Assembly (NCBI GenBank): GCA_030665765.1
Contig: DAOUZE010000004.1
Location: forward strand, 1-34,622
Reading direction: 5' to 3'
Source of the DNA: Filomicrobium sp.
GTDB lineage: Bacteria > Pseudomonadota > Alphaproteobacteria > Rhizobiales > Hyphomicrobiaceae
Length of the DNA stretch: 34,622 nucleotides
The notes under the pieces are model-generated. The model was not told the DNA's origin, did not search any database, and worked only from the letters and a program-made list of their open reading frames with translations. The translations under genes were made by a program, and so were the position numbers. This document shows, in pieces, positions 22,237-32,505 of this stretch (the stretch's first letter is position 1; every line of letters begins with the position of its first letter).

Positions 22237-23016
22237 TCAAACGCGGCGTTCAACCATAAGCTTTTTCAGCTCGGCAATCGCCTTTGCGGGATTCAAACCC
22301 TTGGGACAGGCGCGGGTGCAATTGAGGATCGTGTGGCAGCGGTAAAGCCGGAATGGGTCCTCAAGATCGTCAAGGCGTTGCCCCGTCGCTTCGTCGCGGC
22401 TGTCATTGATCCAACGATAGGCCTGCAACAAGATCGCCGGACCGAGATAGCGGTCAGAGTTCCACCAATAGCTTGGACAGGATGTGGAGCAGCAGGCACA
22501 CAGGATGCACTCATAGAGTCCGTTAAGCTGCTCGCGGTCTTCTCGAGACTGCTTCCACTCGATGGGCGGGGTTGGCGTATCTGTTTTAAGCCAGGGCTCA
22601 ATTGAACGATGCTGAGCGTAGAAATGACTCATGTCCGGGACCAAGTCTTTTATGACCGTCATGTGTGGTAGCGGGTAGACCTTAACGGTACCGGAAACGT
22701 CATCGATCGCCTTCAGGCAAGCGAGTGTATTGGTTCCATCGATGTTCATGGAACAAGAACCGCAGATGCCCTCTCGGCAGGAGCGGCGGAAGGTTAAGGT
22801 CTGATCGATTTCATTCTTGATCTTGATGAGCGCGTCGAGAACCATCGGACCGCACTCGTCGGTGTTTATCCAATAGTTGTCGATATGCGGATTCTCACCT
22901 GTGTCGGGAGACCAACGGTAGATCGAGAACTGCTTCCAGCGCCCTTTGCTGCCGCGTTGATTCCAAGTCTTGCCTTGGGTGATTTGTGAATTCTTGGGAA
23001 GGGTCAGCTGGACCAT
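22237..23016 (-). CDS. sdhB: Succinate dehydrogenase iron-sulfur subunit
   Basis: [20 protein letters not shown]...[24 protein letters not shown]...[17 protein letters not shown]...[22 protein letters not shown]. Confidence 0.97.
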   Translation of the reverse strand: MVQLTLPKNSQITQGKTWNQRGSKGRWKQFSIYRWSPDTGENPHIDNYWINTDECGPMVLDALIKIKNEIDQTLTFRRSCREGICGSCSMNIDGTNTLACLKAIDDVSGTVKVYPLPHMTVIKDLVPDMSHFYAQHRSIEPWLKTDTPTPPIEWKQSREDREQLNGLYECILCACCSTSCPSYWWNSDRYLGPAILLQAYRWINDSRDEATGQRLDDLEDPFRLYRCHTILNCTRACPKGLNPAKAIAELKKLMVERRV

Positions 23017-23163
23017 GGGGACGAGCTCTCTTTTGCAGCGCAAATACTATACGATTGACATGCGGGGTGATCGACGCACTGTCAACGTTACGATGGGCGG
23101 GGCTCTCGCGGATCGACGCAATTTTCCGCGATATGTCAGCTGCTTTAAGCGCCGAGATACCGC

Positions 23164-23784
23164 TTATTCGACGCGGTGTTTTTTCAATTCGGCAACGAGA
23201 CGACCAAGCCTGCTGGCAACTTGAAAACCCTTTTCAACGCTGGCTTTGAGCGTTGCGCGCTGCTGGATGAGTTCGTTCAAGGCTTCCTGGCACTCGCCAA
23301 AGCCGTAAAAGACTTCCTCTGGAGCATCAATTTCCCCGTCCTCGACCGCCGACATGACGTCGAAGGCGTTCTGCGAAGCTAAAACCAGCATGGACGCAAC
23401 GTCGTTAATGATCTGCTGGTATTGGCGTGCCGTGTCGGCGCTAACGCGGGTTCCGTGCACACCGAACTTCAAAGGAGTGCCGGTGGCAGCGCCCTCACCG
23501 CCAAACAGCCTAGGATGGCGATGGAAGCGGCGGAAGATCTCAACCAGCCCCATGCAGCAGGTCTCAAGATCGCGCAGCGCGGAATCAGCCTTACGCCGCG
23601 ACTTTGGGCGCTCAGAGGATTTTTCCTCCGCCGACCAGTTGATCGACGCGATGGAGGCGATGGCCCCCAAGGCGGCAAGGGCGGGCAAAACAGCGGCAAA
23701 TGGGTCGGGCGCGTTGCGGGTTGCTTCAGCAGCTGCGCTGTTGGAGGCGGTCGGTTTCGCCTTTTTGGATACGCTTTTTTTCAC
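23164..23784 (-). CDS. Hypothetical protein between sdhA and sdhB
   Basis: 206 aa intact ORF in operon orientation; Lys/Ala-rich N-terminus, hydrophobic FAAVLPALAALGAIASIASINW, then a predicted-helical body. No family recognised. Confidence 0.7.
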   Translation of the reverse strand: MKKSVSKKAKPTASNSAAAEATRNAPDPFAAVLPALAALGAIASIASINWSAEEKSSERPKSRRKADSALRDLETCCMGLVEIFRRFHRHPRLFGGEGAATGTPLKFGVHGTRVSADTARQYQQIINDVASMLVLASQNAFDVMSAVEDGEIDAPEEVFYGFGECQEALNELIQQRATLKASVEKGFQVASRLGRLVAELKKHRVE

Positions 23785-24000
23785 GATCGATCCTGGAGGC
23801 CGTGCAGGGTGCAGGCAACTTTAGCCCCGCATGAAGCACACGAGCAGGACGAGGCGCTTGAATGCCCGGAGTCTGTGTCAGCTGCAAGACCATGTCGAGT
23901 GCCGGAAGCTATCTGCCGTGCTTGTCAACAGTTCGCGGGGCCGAAGGCCCATCAGGTGGCAATTAACAGCGCCGCGAGAGAAACGGATCAGCTGAACCGG

Positions 24001-25806
24001 TCAATAGACCCGGGCTTTGGGCTCGATGTAATTCATCTCGTTTGTCAGCGTGTAGGCGTGTACCGGGCGGTAGTCGATGCTGATCTTCCTCTTGGCGTAG
24101 TCGGCCCAAGCCAGCGTGTGCTTCATCCACTCAGCATCGTCGCGGTTGGGATAATCCTCGCGGGCGTGCGCTCCACGGCTTTCGGTGCGATTTGCGCCGC
24201 CGGTGACGGTGACGGCCGCCTGCGCGACGAGATTGTCGTACTCGAGCGTTTCGATGAGATCAGAGTTCCACACCAGGGACCGGTCGGAGACACGGATATC
24301 CTCCGAACCATGCCAGATTTCATCGATCAGTTTGACGCCTTCTTCAAGCACGGGACCATCGCGGAAGACGGCGCAGTTCGATTGCATCACCCTTTGCATC
24401 TTGAGACGCAATTCAGAGGTCGGCGTGCCGCCAGAGGCGAAGCGGAAGCGGTCGAGGCGAGCGAGCGCCGGCTCATAGGTCTCGGGCGGCAGGTCGGGTT
24501 GGCTGCCAGACTCGACCACATCGGCACAGCGGAGTCCGGCGGCGCGGCCGAAGACGACAAGATCGATCAGTGAATTGGAGCCTAGTCGATTGGCGCCGTG
24601 GACGGAAACGCAGGCTGCTTCGCCGATGGCCATAAGACCCGGCACGACATGGTCGGGATTGCCGTTCTTCAGGGTGAGAACTTCGCCGTGGTAGTTCGTT
24701 GGTATGCCGCCCATGTTGTAGTGGACCGTCGGAATCACGGGGATCTGATCGCGGCGCAAATCGACGCCGGCGAAAACTTTCGCGCTCTCCGTAATGCCCG
24801 GAAGACGCTCCGCCAAGATATCGGGATCGAGGTGGTCGAGATGCAGGAAGATGTGATCGCCGTGGGCCCCGACACCGCGACCGTCGCGGATTTCCATGGT
24901 CATCGAGCGGGAAACGACGTCGCGGGATGCGAGGTCCTTGGCCGAGGGAGCATAGCGCTCCATGAAGCGCTCACCTTCGGAGTTGGTCAGATATCCTCCT
25001 TCACCGCGAGCGCCTTCGGTGATCAGAACGCCGGCACCATAGATACCGGTCGGATGGAACTGCACGAACTCCATGTCCTGTAGGGGCAGGCCGGCGCGCA
25101 GCACCATGGCGTTACCGTCGCCTGTACAGGTGTGTGCCGAGGTGCAGGAAAAATAGGCACGGCCATAACCGCCGGTAGCGAGAATTGTCTTCCTGGCGCG
25201 GAAGCGGTGGATGCCCCCGTCCTCGAGCGACATGGCGACAACGCCGCGACAGGCACCATCGGCATCCATCATCAAATCGAGCGCGAAGTATTCTACGAAG
25301 AATTCCGCCGAGTGCCGGAGTGACTGGCCGTAAAGCGTGTGAAGCATGGCGTGGCCGGTGCGGTCGGCTGCCGCGCAGGTCCGCTGGGCGGGAGGACCTT
25401 CGCCGAACTCTGTTGTCATCCCACCGAACGGGCGCTGATAGATGCGGCCGTCCTCCGTGCGCGAGAACGGAACGCCGTAATGCTCCATTTCGTAAACCGC
25501 GGCGGGAGCATGGCGGCAAAGATATTCAATTGAGTCCTGATCGCCGAGCCAGTCGGAACCCTTGACGGTGTCGTACATGTGCCAGCGCCAATTGTCGGGA
25601 CCCATGTTTCCAAGTGAGGCGGCGACACCGCCCTGCGCAGCTACAGTATGGGAGCGGGTTGGAAAGACCTTTGTCACGCAGGCTGTCTTAAGCCCGGCTT
25701 CCGCGCAACCCAGCGTAGCGCGCAAGCCCGCACCCCCAGCGCCCACCACCACCACGTCATAGGTATGATCGATGATCGTGTAGGCTTTGCCATTCGTTGC
25801 AGCCAT
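24001..25806 (-). CDS. sdhA: Succinate dehydrogenase flavoprotein subunit
   Basis: [54 protein letters not shown]...[22 protein letters not shown]. Confidence 0.98.
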   Translation of the reverse strand: MAATNGKAYTIIDHTYDVVVVGAGGAGLRATLGCAEAGLKTACVTKVFPTRSHTVAAQGGVAASLGNMGPDNWRWHMYDTVKGSDWLGDQDSIEYLCRHAPAAVYEMEHYGVPFSRTEDGRIYQRPFGGMTTEFGEGPPAQRTCAAADRTGHAMLHTLYGQSLRHSAEFFVEYFALDLMMDADGACRGVVAMSLEDGGIHRFRARKTILATGGYGRAYFSCTSAHTCTGDGNAMVLRAGLPLQDMEFVQFHPTGIYGAGVLITEGARGEGGYLTNSEGERFMERYAPSAKDLASRDVVSRSMTMEIRDGRGVGAHGDHIFLHLDHLDPDILAERLPGITESAKVFAGVDLRRDQIPVIPTVHYNMGGIPTNYHGEVLTLKNGNPDHVVPGLMAIGEAACVSVHGANRLGSNSLIDLVVFGRAAGLRCADVVESGSQPDLPPETYEPALARLDRFRFASGGTPTSELRLKMQRVMQSNCAVFRDGPVLEEGVKLIDEIWHGSEDIRVSDRSLVWNSDLIETLEYDNLVAQAAVTVTGGANRTESRGAHAREDYPNRDDAEWMKHTLAWADYAKRKISIDYRPVHAYTLTNEMNYIEPKARVY

Positions 25807-25849
25807 GCCATTGCCTCTTACCGTTTGCCGTCCTGGTGAGGTTTGTTCC

Positions 25850-26227
25850 TCAGGCGAAGCTAAGCTTCAGAATTGCCCATACGCTTGCCGACGCGACGAG
25901 GATCGCAAAGAAATTGTTGAGCAGCAGTAGGACGATTTTCGTGCTTTCACGGGTGATGTAGTCCTCGATGATGACCTGCATCCCGAGCCGCATATGGATC
26001 GTCGCCGATACGATCAGCATCGCCAATAGCAATGCCACGATCGGATTGGCCAGGGTTGACTTGACCGTTGCGTAGTCGGCGCCCGCCAGACTGGCGATGA
26101 GCCAGACGAGGAAAAGGCCGAGTACTAGATTGGCTACCGCGGTGACGCGCTGCATCCAGAAATGGTCGGCGCCTTCCTTGGCGGAGCCGAGATGCCGAAC
26201 GTTTTTGAGCGGTGTGCGCATGTTCAT
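25850..26227 (-). CDS. sdhD: Succinate dehydrogenase membrane anchor subunit
   Basis: [91 protein letters not shown]. Confidence 0.93.
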   Translation of the reverse strand: MNMRTPLKNVRHLGSAKEGADHFWMQRVTAVANLVLGLFLVWLIASLAGADYATVKSTLANPIVALLLAMLIVSATIHMRLGMQVIIEDYITRESTKIVLLLLNNFFAILVASASVWAILKLSFA

Positions 26228-26264
26228 CGAAATTGCTCCGTCCCGAACAGGAAATGCAGCTTGG

Positions 26265-26672
26265 TTAGCCAGTCAACAGAACGGCGCCCCAGATGAGCAG
26301 CGTCGCGGCGACGGAAATGATTCCTGACATTTTTGAAAGCGTCTTGACGCTTTGGATGTCTAAACCTCGACCCGTATCCCAGATGAAGTGGCGGATACCT
26401 CCCATCATGTGATGTAGGAGGGACCAGGTGAAACCAAACAGAACTATCTTGCCAAGTAGGCTGCCGAATATGCCGTTGACGAAGGCGAAGTATTCGGGGC
26501 CGATGGATGCCGCCACCAGCCACCAAGCCAACAGCAGCGAGCCGAGGTAAAGCGCCGCGCCGGTCATCCTATGCAGGATCGACATGACCATGTTGATCAA
26601 GGGACGGTAGATCTGGAGATGCGGCGAAAGTGGTCGGTTATCGGTACCTTGCGCCGTTCTCGCGTCGGACAT
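26265..26672 (-). CDS. sdhC: Succinate dehydrogenase cytochrome b556 subunit
   Basis: MSDARTAQGTDNRPLSPHLQIYRPLINMVMSILHRMTGAALYLGSLLLAWWLVA...SLLHHMMGGIRHFIWDTGRG. Confidence 0.95.
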   Translation of the reverse strand: MSDARTAQGTDNRPLSPHLQIYRPLINMVMSILHRMTGAALYLGSLLLAWWLVAASIGPEYFAFVNGIFGSLLGKIVLFGFTWSLLHHMMGGIRHFIWDTGRGLDIQSVKTLSKMSGIISVAATLLIWGAVLLTG

Positions 26673-26816
26673 TCGCACCTCCAAATTCGTTGCCAGCTTG
26701 ACCGTTGTATTGGTTTTGCTGTTTAGCGCGCTTGTTGCGTTGCGGCAATGCACCTAATGGCAAAGCGAAGACCGCTGCCTGGTGTGGCCAATGCCAGTTC
26801 AGGGGTGATGGTTTCA

Positions 26817-27814
26817 CTACCAGACAGGCCCTGGCAACAGGCAGCCTGATCTATCGAGGGAACAATTGATTGCGTGACCGACGCCCTCACCGCTTTCAAA
26901 AGCATGCTCCGCGATCCGGCCCACGCATCAATCACCGGTAAAACCAACCCGGTCCTCGCTGGAATAGACATAGCTCACGCCCAGCGCCTCTTCGACAAGA
27001 CCGTCGCACCAAAGATGAGCAGTCAGTCGTGTCGGCCGCATCGACGGCACGCTCAGGATATGGCTAACCTCGCCCCAAATTTCGTCGGCCACAAACTCAA
27101 GATCGGCATCCTCGACCTCGCGGCTCCAGGATGGGGAGGCATGTACGACAATCGTTTCGCCGCGAGCGGTTGGCCCGGGTTTCGCATTGTTGCGCGCAAA
27201 CCAATGGATCAACTCCGATAGGTCAAAATAAATATCCTTTCTAGGAGGACCCACTCGTCGAGGCGCACCATTAGCGACCAGCAAGGGGACATGCGAACAC
27301 AGGCTAATTGGCCGGCTATTTCGTCGAATGGGCACAGAAAGAGCTTTGCCTGGGGCGCCAGGACACAGATGGCGACCGCAGAAAAAGGCTCAATAGATGT
27401 CCGGTCGTTGAACCAAATTCGCCAACCTTGTTGTGACTTCTACAATGTATGAACGACCCGGCTCGTGTAGATCCTTACGCCCTGCGCCAACGGACGCACG
27501 GGCGAAATCACTGGAATTCCAACAGACTTGTTGGCGATCGCCGCTGTCCTGTTGCCCTGCGCCGCCGACTGGCCGGGTTTCCAACGGGCGGCGTAACCAG
27601 ACTGAACAAGTTCAGTGATGAAGCCCCTGAAAATGCTGGAGTGACCGGTGATGTATTGAGCGCCATGATCATATGGCAGGACGCCGACACGCATCGTCGA
27701 TATGCGGCCACCGACGCTGCTGTTGGCTTCGAAGATATCAACGTAGTGGCCGGCGCGTCGCAATTCTCGAACGCCCGACAACCCAGCACCTATGATCGCT
27801 GTCAGGCTGGTCAC
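26817..27814 (-). pseudogene. Renalase-like NAD(P)/FAD-dependent amine oxidoreductase, multi-lesion pseudogene
   Basis: AIIGAGLSG-VRELRRAGHYVDIFEANSSVGGRISTMRVGVLPYDHGAQYITG...; in-frame TAG at 27440 followed by ...FNDRTSIEPFSAVAICVLAPQAKLF...FDEIAGQLACVRMSPCWSLMVRLDE; frame switch to DIYFDLSELIHWFARNNAKPG...VVHASPSWSREVEDADLEFVADEIWGE...YVYSSEDRVGFTGD; TGA at 26928-26930 then CVGRIAEHAFESGEGVGHAI. Confidence 0.85.
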
Positions 27815-27932
27815 AGTATTGATCTCTCATCATGCCATTAAGTCGCAGATGGACCGTCTGTGTATAGATTTATGAGGTGTGCGCAATAAGGGTCGAGTGG
27901 TTTATTCGATCAGCCAGGCCTCGCAAACCATC

Positions 27933-28991
27933 TCAGCGCGGCAGGATAAGCCACAGGTCGAGATCGAGGATCACGTTTTCCTGATACTTGCCGTCGGGCT
28001 CTTTCAGCGGATGGGCCGCGCAAGCGAGATCCTTGGTGGCAATGAGGCGGACGCGTAATGCGCCAACGTCATTGCGGCCAGGGAGCTCGGCGCGCTCCAG
28101 CACCTCCGACCAGGCATAGACGGTGTCGCCGGCAAACAGAGGGGCGACGTGCCGACCTCCATTAATGGCCGCGATATGGAAGGCATTGGCCAGACCGTTA
28201 AAGGACAGTGCCCGAGCAACCGAAATGACAACACCACCGTAAATCAGGCGGCGACCGAAGCGACCCTGGGCTTCGGTGTGCTGATTGAAATGCACCTTGG
28301 CGGTATTCTGGAACAAACGCGTGGCGATCTGGTGCTCGGCCTCTTCAACGGTCATACCATCAACGTGGTCGATTTTTTCACCGGTCTCATAGTCGCCCCA
28401 ACGGTGGGGGCTGCCAGCTAGGTCGTAGTCGTACTTGGAGACGTCGATGCTGGGTACGGCGGTGGCCAGCTCTTCTGGCGCAACCCGGTCGGAAAGCTCG
28501 GGTACAAGCGGCTCTGGAACGGGCGCATCGGGATCGCGTTTTCGCACCATCACCCAGCGGGTGTACTCGAGGACTTTTTCGCCGCTCTCGCAGTATCCCG
28601 TCGAGCGGACGTAAACCGTGCCGGTCTTGCCGTTGGAGTTTTGCTTGACCCCAATGACTTCGGACACCGTCGAAAGGGTGGTGCCGGGAAAGACCGGCTG
28701 CAGGAATCGGCAAGAGGCGTACCCGAGATTGGCGACGGCGTTGAGCGACACATCGGGAACTGTTTTGCCGAATACGGTGTGGAATACCAACATGTCGTCG
28801 AGCGGGCTGTCCGGATATCCAATAGCGCGGGCAAAGGCGGCAGAGGACTGGACGGCGAAGCGTGGACCGAAGAGGCCCATGTAGAGGGCGGCGTCGCCTC
28901 GGGTAACCGTACGCGGCGTGGCGTGGCGGATGATCTGACCGGGTAAAAAATCCTCAAAAAAGTTGCCCGGATTGGTTTTTGTGACAGCCAT
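27933..28991 (-). CDS. mch: MaoC-family mesaconyl-CoA hydratase (ethylmalonyl-CoA pathway)
   Basis: TNPGNFFEDFLPGQIIRHATPRTVTRGDAALYMGLFGPRFAVQSSAAFARAIGYPDSPLDDMLVFHTVFGKTVPDVSLNAVANLGYA; two hotdog-like halves; adjacent to a malyl-CoA lyase family gene. Confidence 0.87.
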   Translation of the reverse strand: MAVTKTNPGNFFEDFLPGQIIRHATPRTVTRGDAALYMGLFGPRFAVQSSAAFARAIGYPDSPLDDMLVFHTVFGKTVPDVSLNAVANLGYASCRFLQPVFPGTTLSTVSEVIGVKQNSNGKTGTVYVRSTGYCESGEKVLEYTRWVMVRKRDPDAPVPEPLVPELSDRVAPEELATAVPSIDVSKYDYDLAGSPHRWGDYETGEKIDHVDGMTVEEAEHQIATRLFQNTAKVHFNQHTEAQGRFGRRLIYGGVVISVARALSFNGLANAFHIAAINGGRHVAPLFAGDTVYAWSEVLERAELPGRNDVGALRVRLIATKDLACAAHPLKEPDGKYQENVILDLDLWLILPR

Positions 28992-29037
28992 GACCGTTCT
29001 CTTCTTCCCCCTTGTTGGTCGCGCTCTTGTTGCCTTC

Positions 29038-29919
29038 TCAGGTGCTCATATCCACGATCGCCTCAGCAATCGCCACCGTTCTTTCAGACATCTGCAAGTG
29101 GAGCCGTTCGACCATCTTGCCATCAACCGTAATAACGCCCCTTGCCGCATTCTCCGGCTGCTTAAATGCCGCAATGATTTTACGCGACCACGTCACTTCG
29201 TCTTCGGAGGGCGAGAAAATCTCGTTTGTGATTTCAACCTGGGCGGGGTGGATCAGCGTTTTGCCGTCCATGCCGAGTGTGCGACCGTGCTCGCACTCGC
29301 GGCGTAGGCCTTCCATGTCGCGGAACTCGTTGTAGACGCCATCCAAAACGTCAAGGCCGTAAGCGCGGGCGGCGACGATCGTCATGGAAAGCCAGGGTAC
29401 GACCGCAAACCGGTCTTCGTAGGCCCGGGCGTGGGACTCCTTGATGAGATCGTTGGTGCCCATGACGAGGCAGGTCAGGCGATGCTCACGCTCGATGCCG
29501 GCCATGGCGATCTCGCGGACGTTGAGGATCGACATTGGTGTTTCCATCATGGCCCAGAGCATCGTCTTATCGGGCGCATCTGCGGCGGTAACTACCTTGG
29601 CGGCCGAGATGATGTCGCCGGGCCGACCGACCTTGGGAACGAGAATCGCGTCTGGCCCTGCTTGGGATGCGGCTTTTAGATCATCGGCGCCCCATGGGGT
29701 TTCCAACGCATTGACGCGAATGATGAGTTCGCGTTTGCCGTATCCCCCCGCCTTTACTGCCGCACAGACCTTTTCGCGCGCTTCCGTCTTGGCATCGGGC
29801 GCGACCGCGTCTTCCAGATCGAGGATCAGGGCATCAGCGGGGATAGTTTTAGCCTTTTCGAGTGCACGGTCGTTCGAACCGGGCATGTAGAGAACGCTGC
29901 GGCGTGGGCGGACATCCAT
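29038..29919 (-). CDS. HpcH/HpaI aldolase / citrate lyase family; malyl-CoA lyase or (3S)-malyl-CoA thioesterase (Mcl2-like)
   Basis: RRSVLYMPGSNDRALEKAKTIPADALILDLEDAVAPDAKTEAREKV...LWAMMETPMSILNVREIA...VMGTNDLIKE...DGVYNEFRDMEGLRRECEHGRTLGMDGKTLIHPAQVEITNEIFSPS. Confidence 0.87.
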   Translation of the reverse strand: MDVRPRRSVLYMPGSNDRALEKAKTIPADALILDLEDAVAPDAKTEAREKVCAAVKAGGYGKRELIIRVNALETPWGADDLKAASQAGPDAILVPKVGRPGDIISAAKVVTAADAPDKTMLWAMMETPMSILNVREIAMAGIEREHRLTCLVMGTNDLIKESHARAYEDRFAVVPWLSMTIVAARAYGLDVLDGVYNEFRDMEGLRRECEHGRTLGMDGKTLIHPAQVEITNEIFSPSEDEVTWSRKIIAAFKQPENAARGVITVDGKMVERLHLQMSERTVAIAEAIVDMST

Positions 29920-30139
29920 GCGGGGCTCCTTCTTGAGTGAGGGTTCGCTCTCGTGGAGATCTGGGCGCGTGGTCCCAGGTCGGGTGGCGTTTGTGCGGCG
30001 CGACATTAATCGAGGGGGCAGGAAACGCAAACCAACAAAGGACGCATGAACTGTGCTGTGGGTGATTTGTGCGAGCAGTCTTGCAATTCCAGTAAACTGG
30101 CGGCCTCAATTGCCGACCTGGGAAAGGACATTTCAGCTA

Positions 30140-30964
30140 ATGGGCCGCGTTCTTGCGATATCGTCTTACGTTGCTTTCGGTCATGTCGGCCTAGCTGCCG
30201 TCGTGCCAGCACTGCAGGCGATGCACCATCAGGTCATCGCCGTGCCGACGGTCGTGTTATCGAACCACTATGGTTACCCGCACGTTGGGGATTGCGGCGT
30301 TTCGGCCAACAACATGGTGGCGATTTTAAACGGATTGAGAAACAACGGCTGGCTGAACGAAATTGACGCAGTAATCACGGGATATCTACCCAGCACCGAT
30401 CACGTTGCGATCATTGCAGAAGAGATCGACCTGCTGCGCGTGACAACGCCGGAACTGCGATATCTTTGCGATCCGGTTCTTGGCGACGATCCTGAAGGAC
30501 TCTACGTCTCAAAAGCGCTTGCCGATGCAGTCTGCGAGGAACTGCTGCCGATCGCCGATATCATGACGCCCAATCGCTTCGAGCTATCTTGGCTTACCGA
30601 TACAGAGGTTTCAGGACCAGACGACGCGGCCCTTGCGATCAGGGACCATAAGGGCCGCCTTGTCGTTGCGACATCGATACCGGCCGGTGATGGTCTAATC
30701 GCAAATTGTCTAAGCGGAACGGAGCATCAAAGTCGGATCGTAACCCGTCACCACGATGCGGTTCCGCATGGAACGGGTGATCTTTTTGCGGCATTGCTAC
30801 TTGGGCATCTGCTGGCAGGCCGGGATACAGCTGATGCGCTGGCGCGGGCAACGGTGGGCATACGCACGGTGATCGAAGCCAGTCTTGGCGCCGAGGAGCT
30901 CAGGCTTGTCGACACGATCCAAGACGCGATCGCCGCCGAGACTGCTGGTGTGACCAGCACATGA
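30140..30964 (+). CDS. pdxY: Pyridoxal kinase (PdxY family)
   Basis: MGRVLAISSYVAFGHVGLAAVVPALQAMHHQVIAVPTVVLSNHYGYPHVGDCGVSANNM...CDPVLGDDPEGLYVSKALADAV...HGTGDLFAALLLGHLLAG. Confidence 0.92.
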   Translation: MGRVLAISSYVAFGHVGLAAVVPALQAMHHQVIAVPTVVLSNHYGYPHVGDCGVSANNMVAILNGLRNNGWLNEIDAVITGYLPSTDHVAIIAEEIDLLRVTTPELRYLCDPVLGDDPEGLYVSKALADAVCEELLPIADIMTPNRFELSWLTDTEVSGPDDAALAIRDHKGRLVVATSIPAGDGLIANCLSGTEHQSRIVTRHHDAVPHGTGDLFAALLLGHLLAGRDTADALARATVGIRTVIEASLGAEELRLVDTIQDAIAAETAGVTST

Positions 30965-31692
30965 GCGCCGTTGTAGCAGGAGTCGATGGATGCCGTGCGG
31001 GTTGGCTTGTGGTAACTCGGCCGCTTGACGAGCCTGCAGCCGCCCAAGTGCGTCTGGTGGCCCGTTTCACCGAGGTTCTCGGATTGCTACCGACGCCGGA
31101 AATCATCGCTGTGGACATACCGATCGGGCTACCCGAGCGTGGCGAGAAAGGCGGTCGGACGTGCGACACGGAAGCCCGTGCACGGCTCGGTGGCCGGCAA
31201 TCCTCCGTATTTGCGGTACCTGCACGGGCGGCGGTGATGTGCGAAGACTACGCGCAAGCCTGTCTGGTCGCTTTGAAAAACTCCGACCCGCCGCGGAAGG
31301 TGTCGAAGCAAACGTTCAATCTGTTTGCAAAGATTCGCGAAGTCGATGCTTTGATGACCCCTGAGTTGCAGACGCACATCCTTGAGGTCCATCCCGAGGT
31401 GGCGTTCTGGGCAGCGAACGGTGAAAAGGCGTTGACGGAGCCGAAGAAGCTGAAATCACGGGCTTATCCGCCTGGATTGGAACTGCGCCGCGGCCTGCTC
31501 GAGCGCGCGGGATATGCCCGTGATTTGCTGCGATCTCAGCCGTTTCGTTTGAGCGATGCCGGGCCCGACGATCTGCTCGATGCGACCGTCAATTCATGGA
31601 GCGCCGCGCGTATCGCCAACGGCCAGGCGCACCGTTTTCCATCTGAACCGCAACGCGACATGAAAGGCCTGCGCATGGAAATCTGGGGCTAG
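30961..31692 (+). CDS. DUF429 domain-containing protein (predicted RNase H-like fold)
   Basis: MSAVVAGVDGCRAGWLVVTRPL...IIAVDIPIGLPERGEKGGRTCDTEARARLGGRQSSVFAVPARAAVM...HPEVAFWAANGE; starts within the pdxY stop codon (ATGA overlap). Confidence 0.87.
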   Translation: MSAVVAGVDGCRAGWLVVTRPLDEPAAAQVRLVARFTEVLGLLPTPEIIAVDIPIGLPERGEKGGRTCDTEARARLGGRQSSVFAVPARAAVMCEDYAQACLVALKNSDPPRKVSKQTFNLFAKIREVDALMTPELQTHILEVHPEVAFWAANGEKALTEPKKLKSRAYPPGLELRRGLLERAGYARDLLRSQPFRLSDAGPDDLLDATVNSWSAARIANGQAHRFPSEPQRDMKGLRMEIWG

Positions 31693-31861
31693 CCGGGCGG
31701 AAAACATGCCGCTTCTTTCCGCTTGGTCGCGAAATGGCTAGCCACAGTTCGTCATCGCTGACCTCGTTTCCGGTGATCGGATTTCCCAAAATCCCATTGA
31801 CGAACACGCATTTGGGGCTATCTCCGTTGTGATACGCCCGCCGAAGAAAGGACGACGCCCA

Positions 31862-32500
31862 ATGGCATTCCCCGAGCACCTCGTCGATCGGTTCCAACGG
31901 TTTAAATTCCGACATTTCGCTCCCAATGCGGATCATTATCAGGAGCTCGCGGAGAAGGGTCAAAAACCAGATGTGATGATGGTGTCGTGTTGCGACAGCC
32001 GGGTCGATCCAGAAACTATCTTTTCGGCGATGCCGGGTGAACTATTCGTCGTCCGCAACGTGGCAAACCTGGTACCACCGTTCGAGACCGGTGGAAACTA
32101 TCACGGGGTCAGCGCGGCGCTTGAGTTCGCCATTTTGAATCTGAGGGTTAAACACGTTGTCGTAATGGGCCATTCCAGCTGCGGCGGGATCACGGCGGCA
32201 CTACACGGACATGCCGCGCATGAGACAGAATCGCGGTTCATTTCGAAGTGGATGTCGATGCTGGATGAAGCCAAAAGCCGGCTGAAGATGGCGCATCCGG
32301 GGACCGCCGAAGACAGTCAAATGCAGCGGTGGCTGGAGCAGGAGGCCGTCGCGACTTCGCTAACAAACCTGCGTACCTTCCCTTGCGTGCAGCAGCTTGA
32401 AGCCAAGGGCAAACTGCAACTGCACGGAGCCCACTTCGATATTGGTTCTGGTCAGCTAACGGTGCTCAACGAGGAATCCGGGGAATTCGAAACACTCTGA
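31862..32500 (+). CDS. Beta-class carbonic anhydrase
   Basis: VMMVSCCDSRVDPETIFSAMPGELFVVRNVANLVPPFE...VVVMGHSSCGGITAAL: CxDxR and HxxC zinc-binding motifs. Confidence 0.94.
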   Translation: MAFPEHLVDRFQRFKFRHFAPNADHYQELAEKGQKPDVMMVSCCDSRVDPETIFSAMPGELFVVRNVANLVPPFETGGNYHGVSAALEFAILNLRVKHVVVMGHSSCGGITAALHGHAAHETESRFISKWMSMLDEAKSRLKMAHPGTAEDSQMQRWLEQEAVATSLTNLRTFPCVQQLEAKGKLQLHGAHFDIGSGQLTVLNEESGEFETL

Positions 32501-32505
32501 ACCGT

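Noticed and set aside
23422-24573. 383-aa plus-strand ORF
   Set aside because: Antisense to the hypothetical ORF and the sdhA 3' end; no protein-like motifs.
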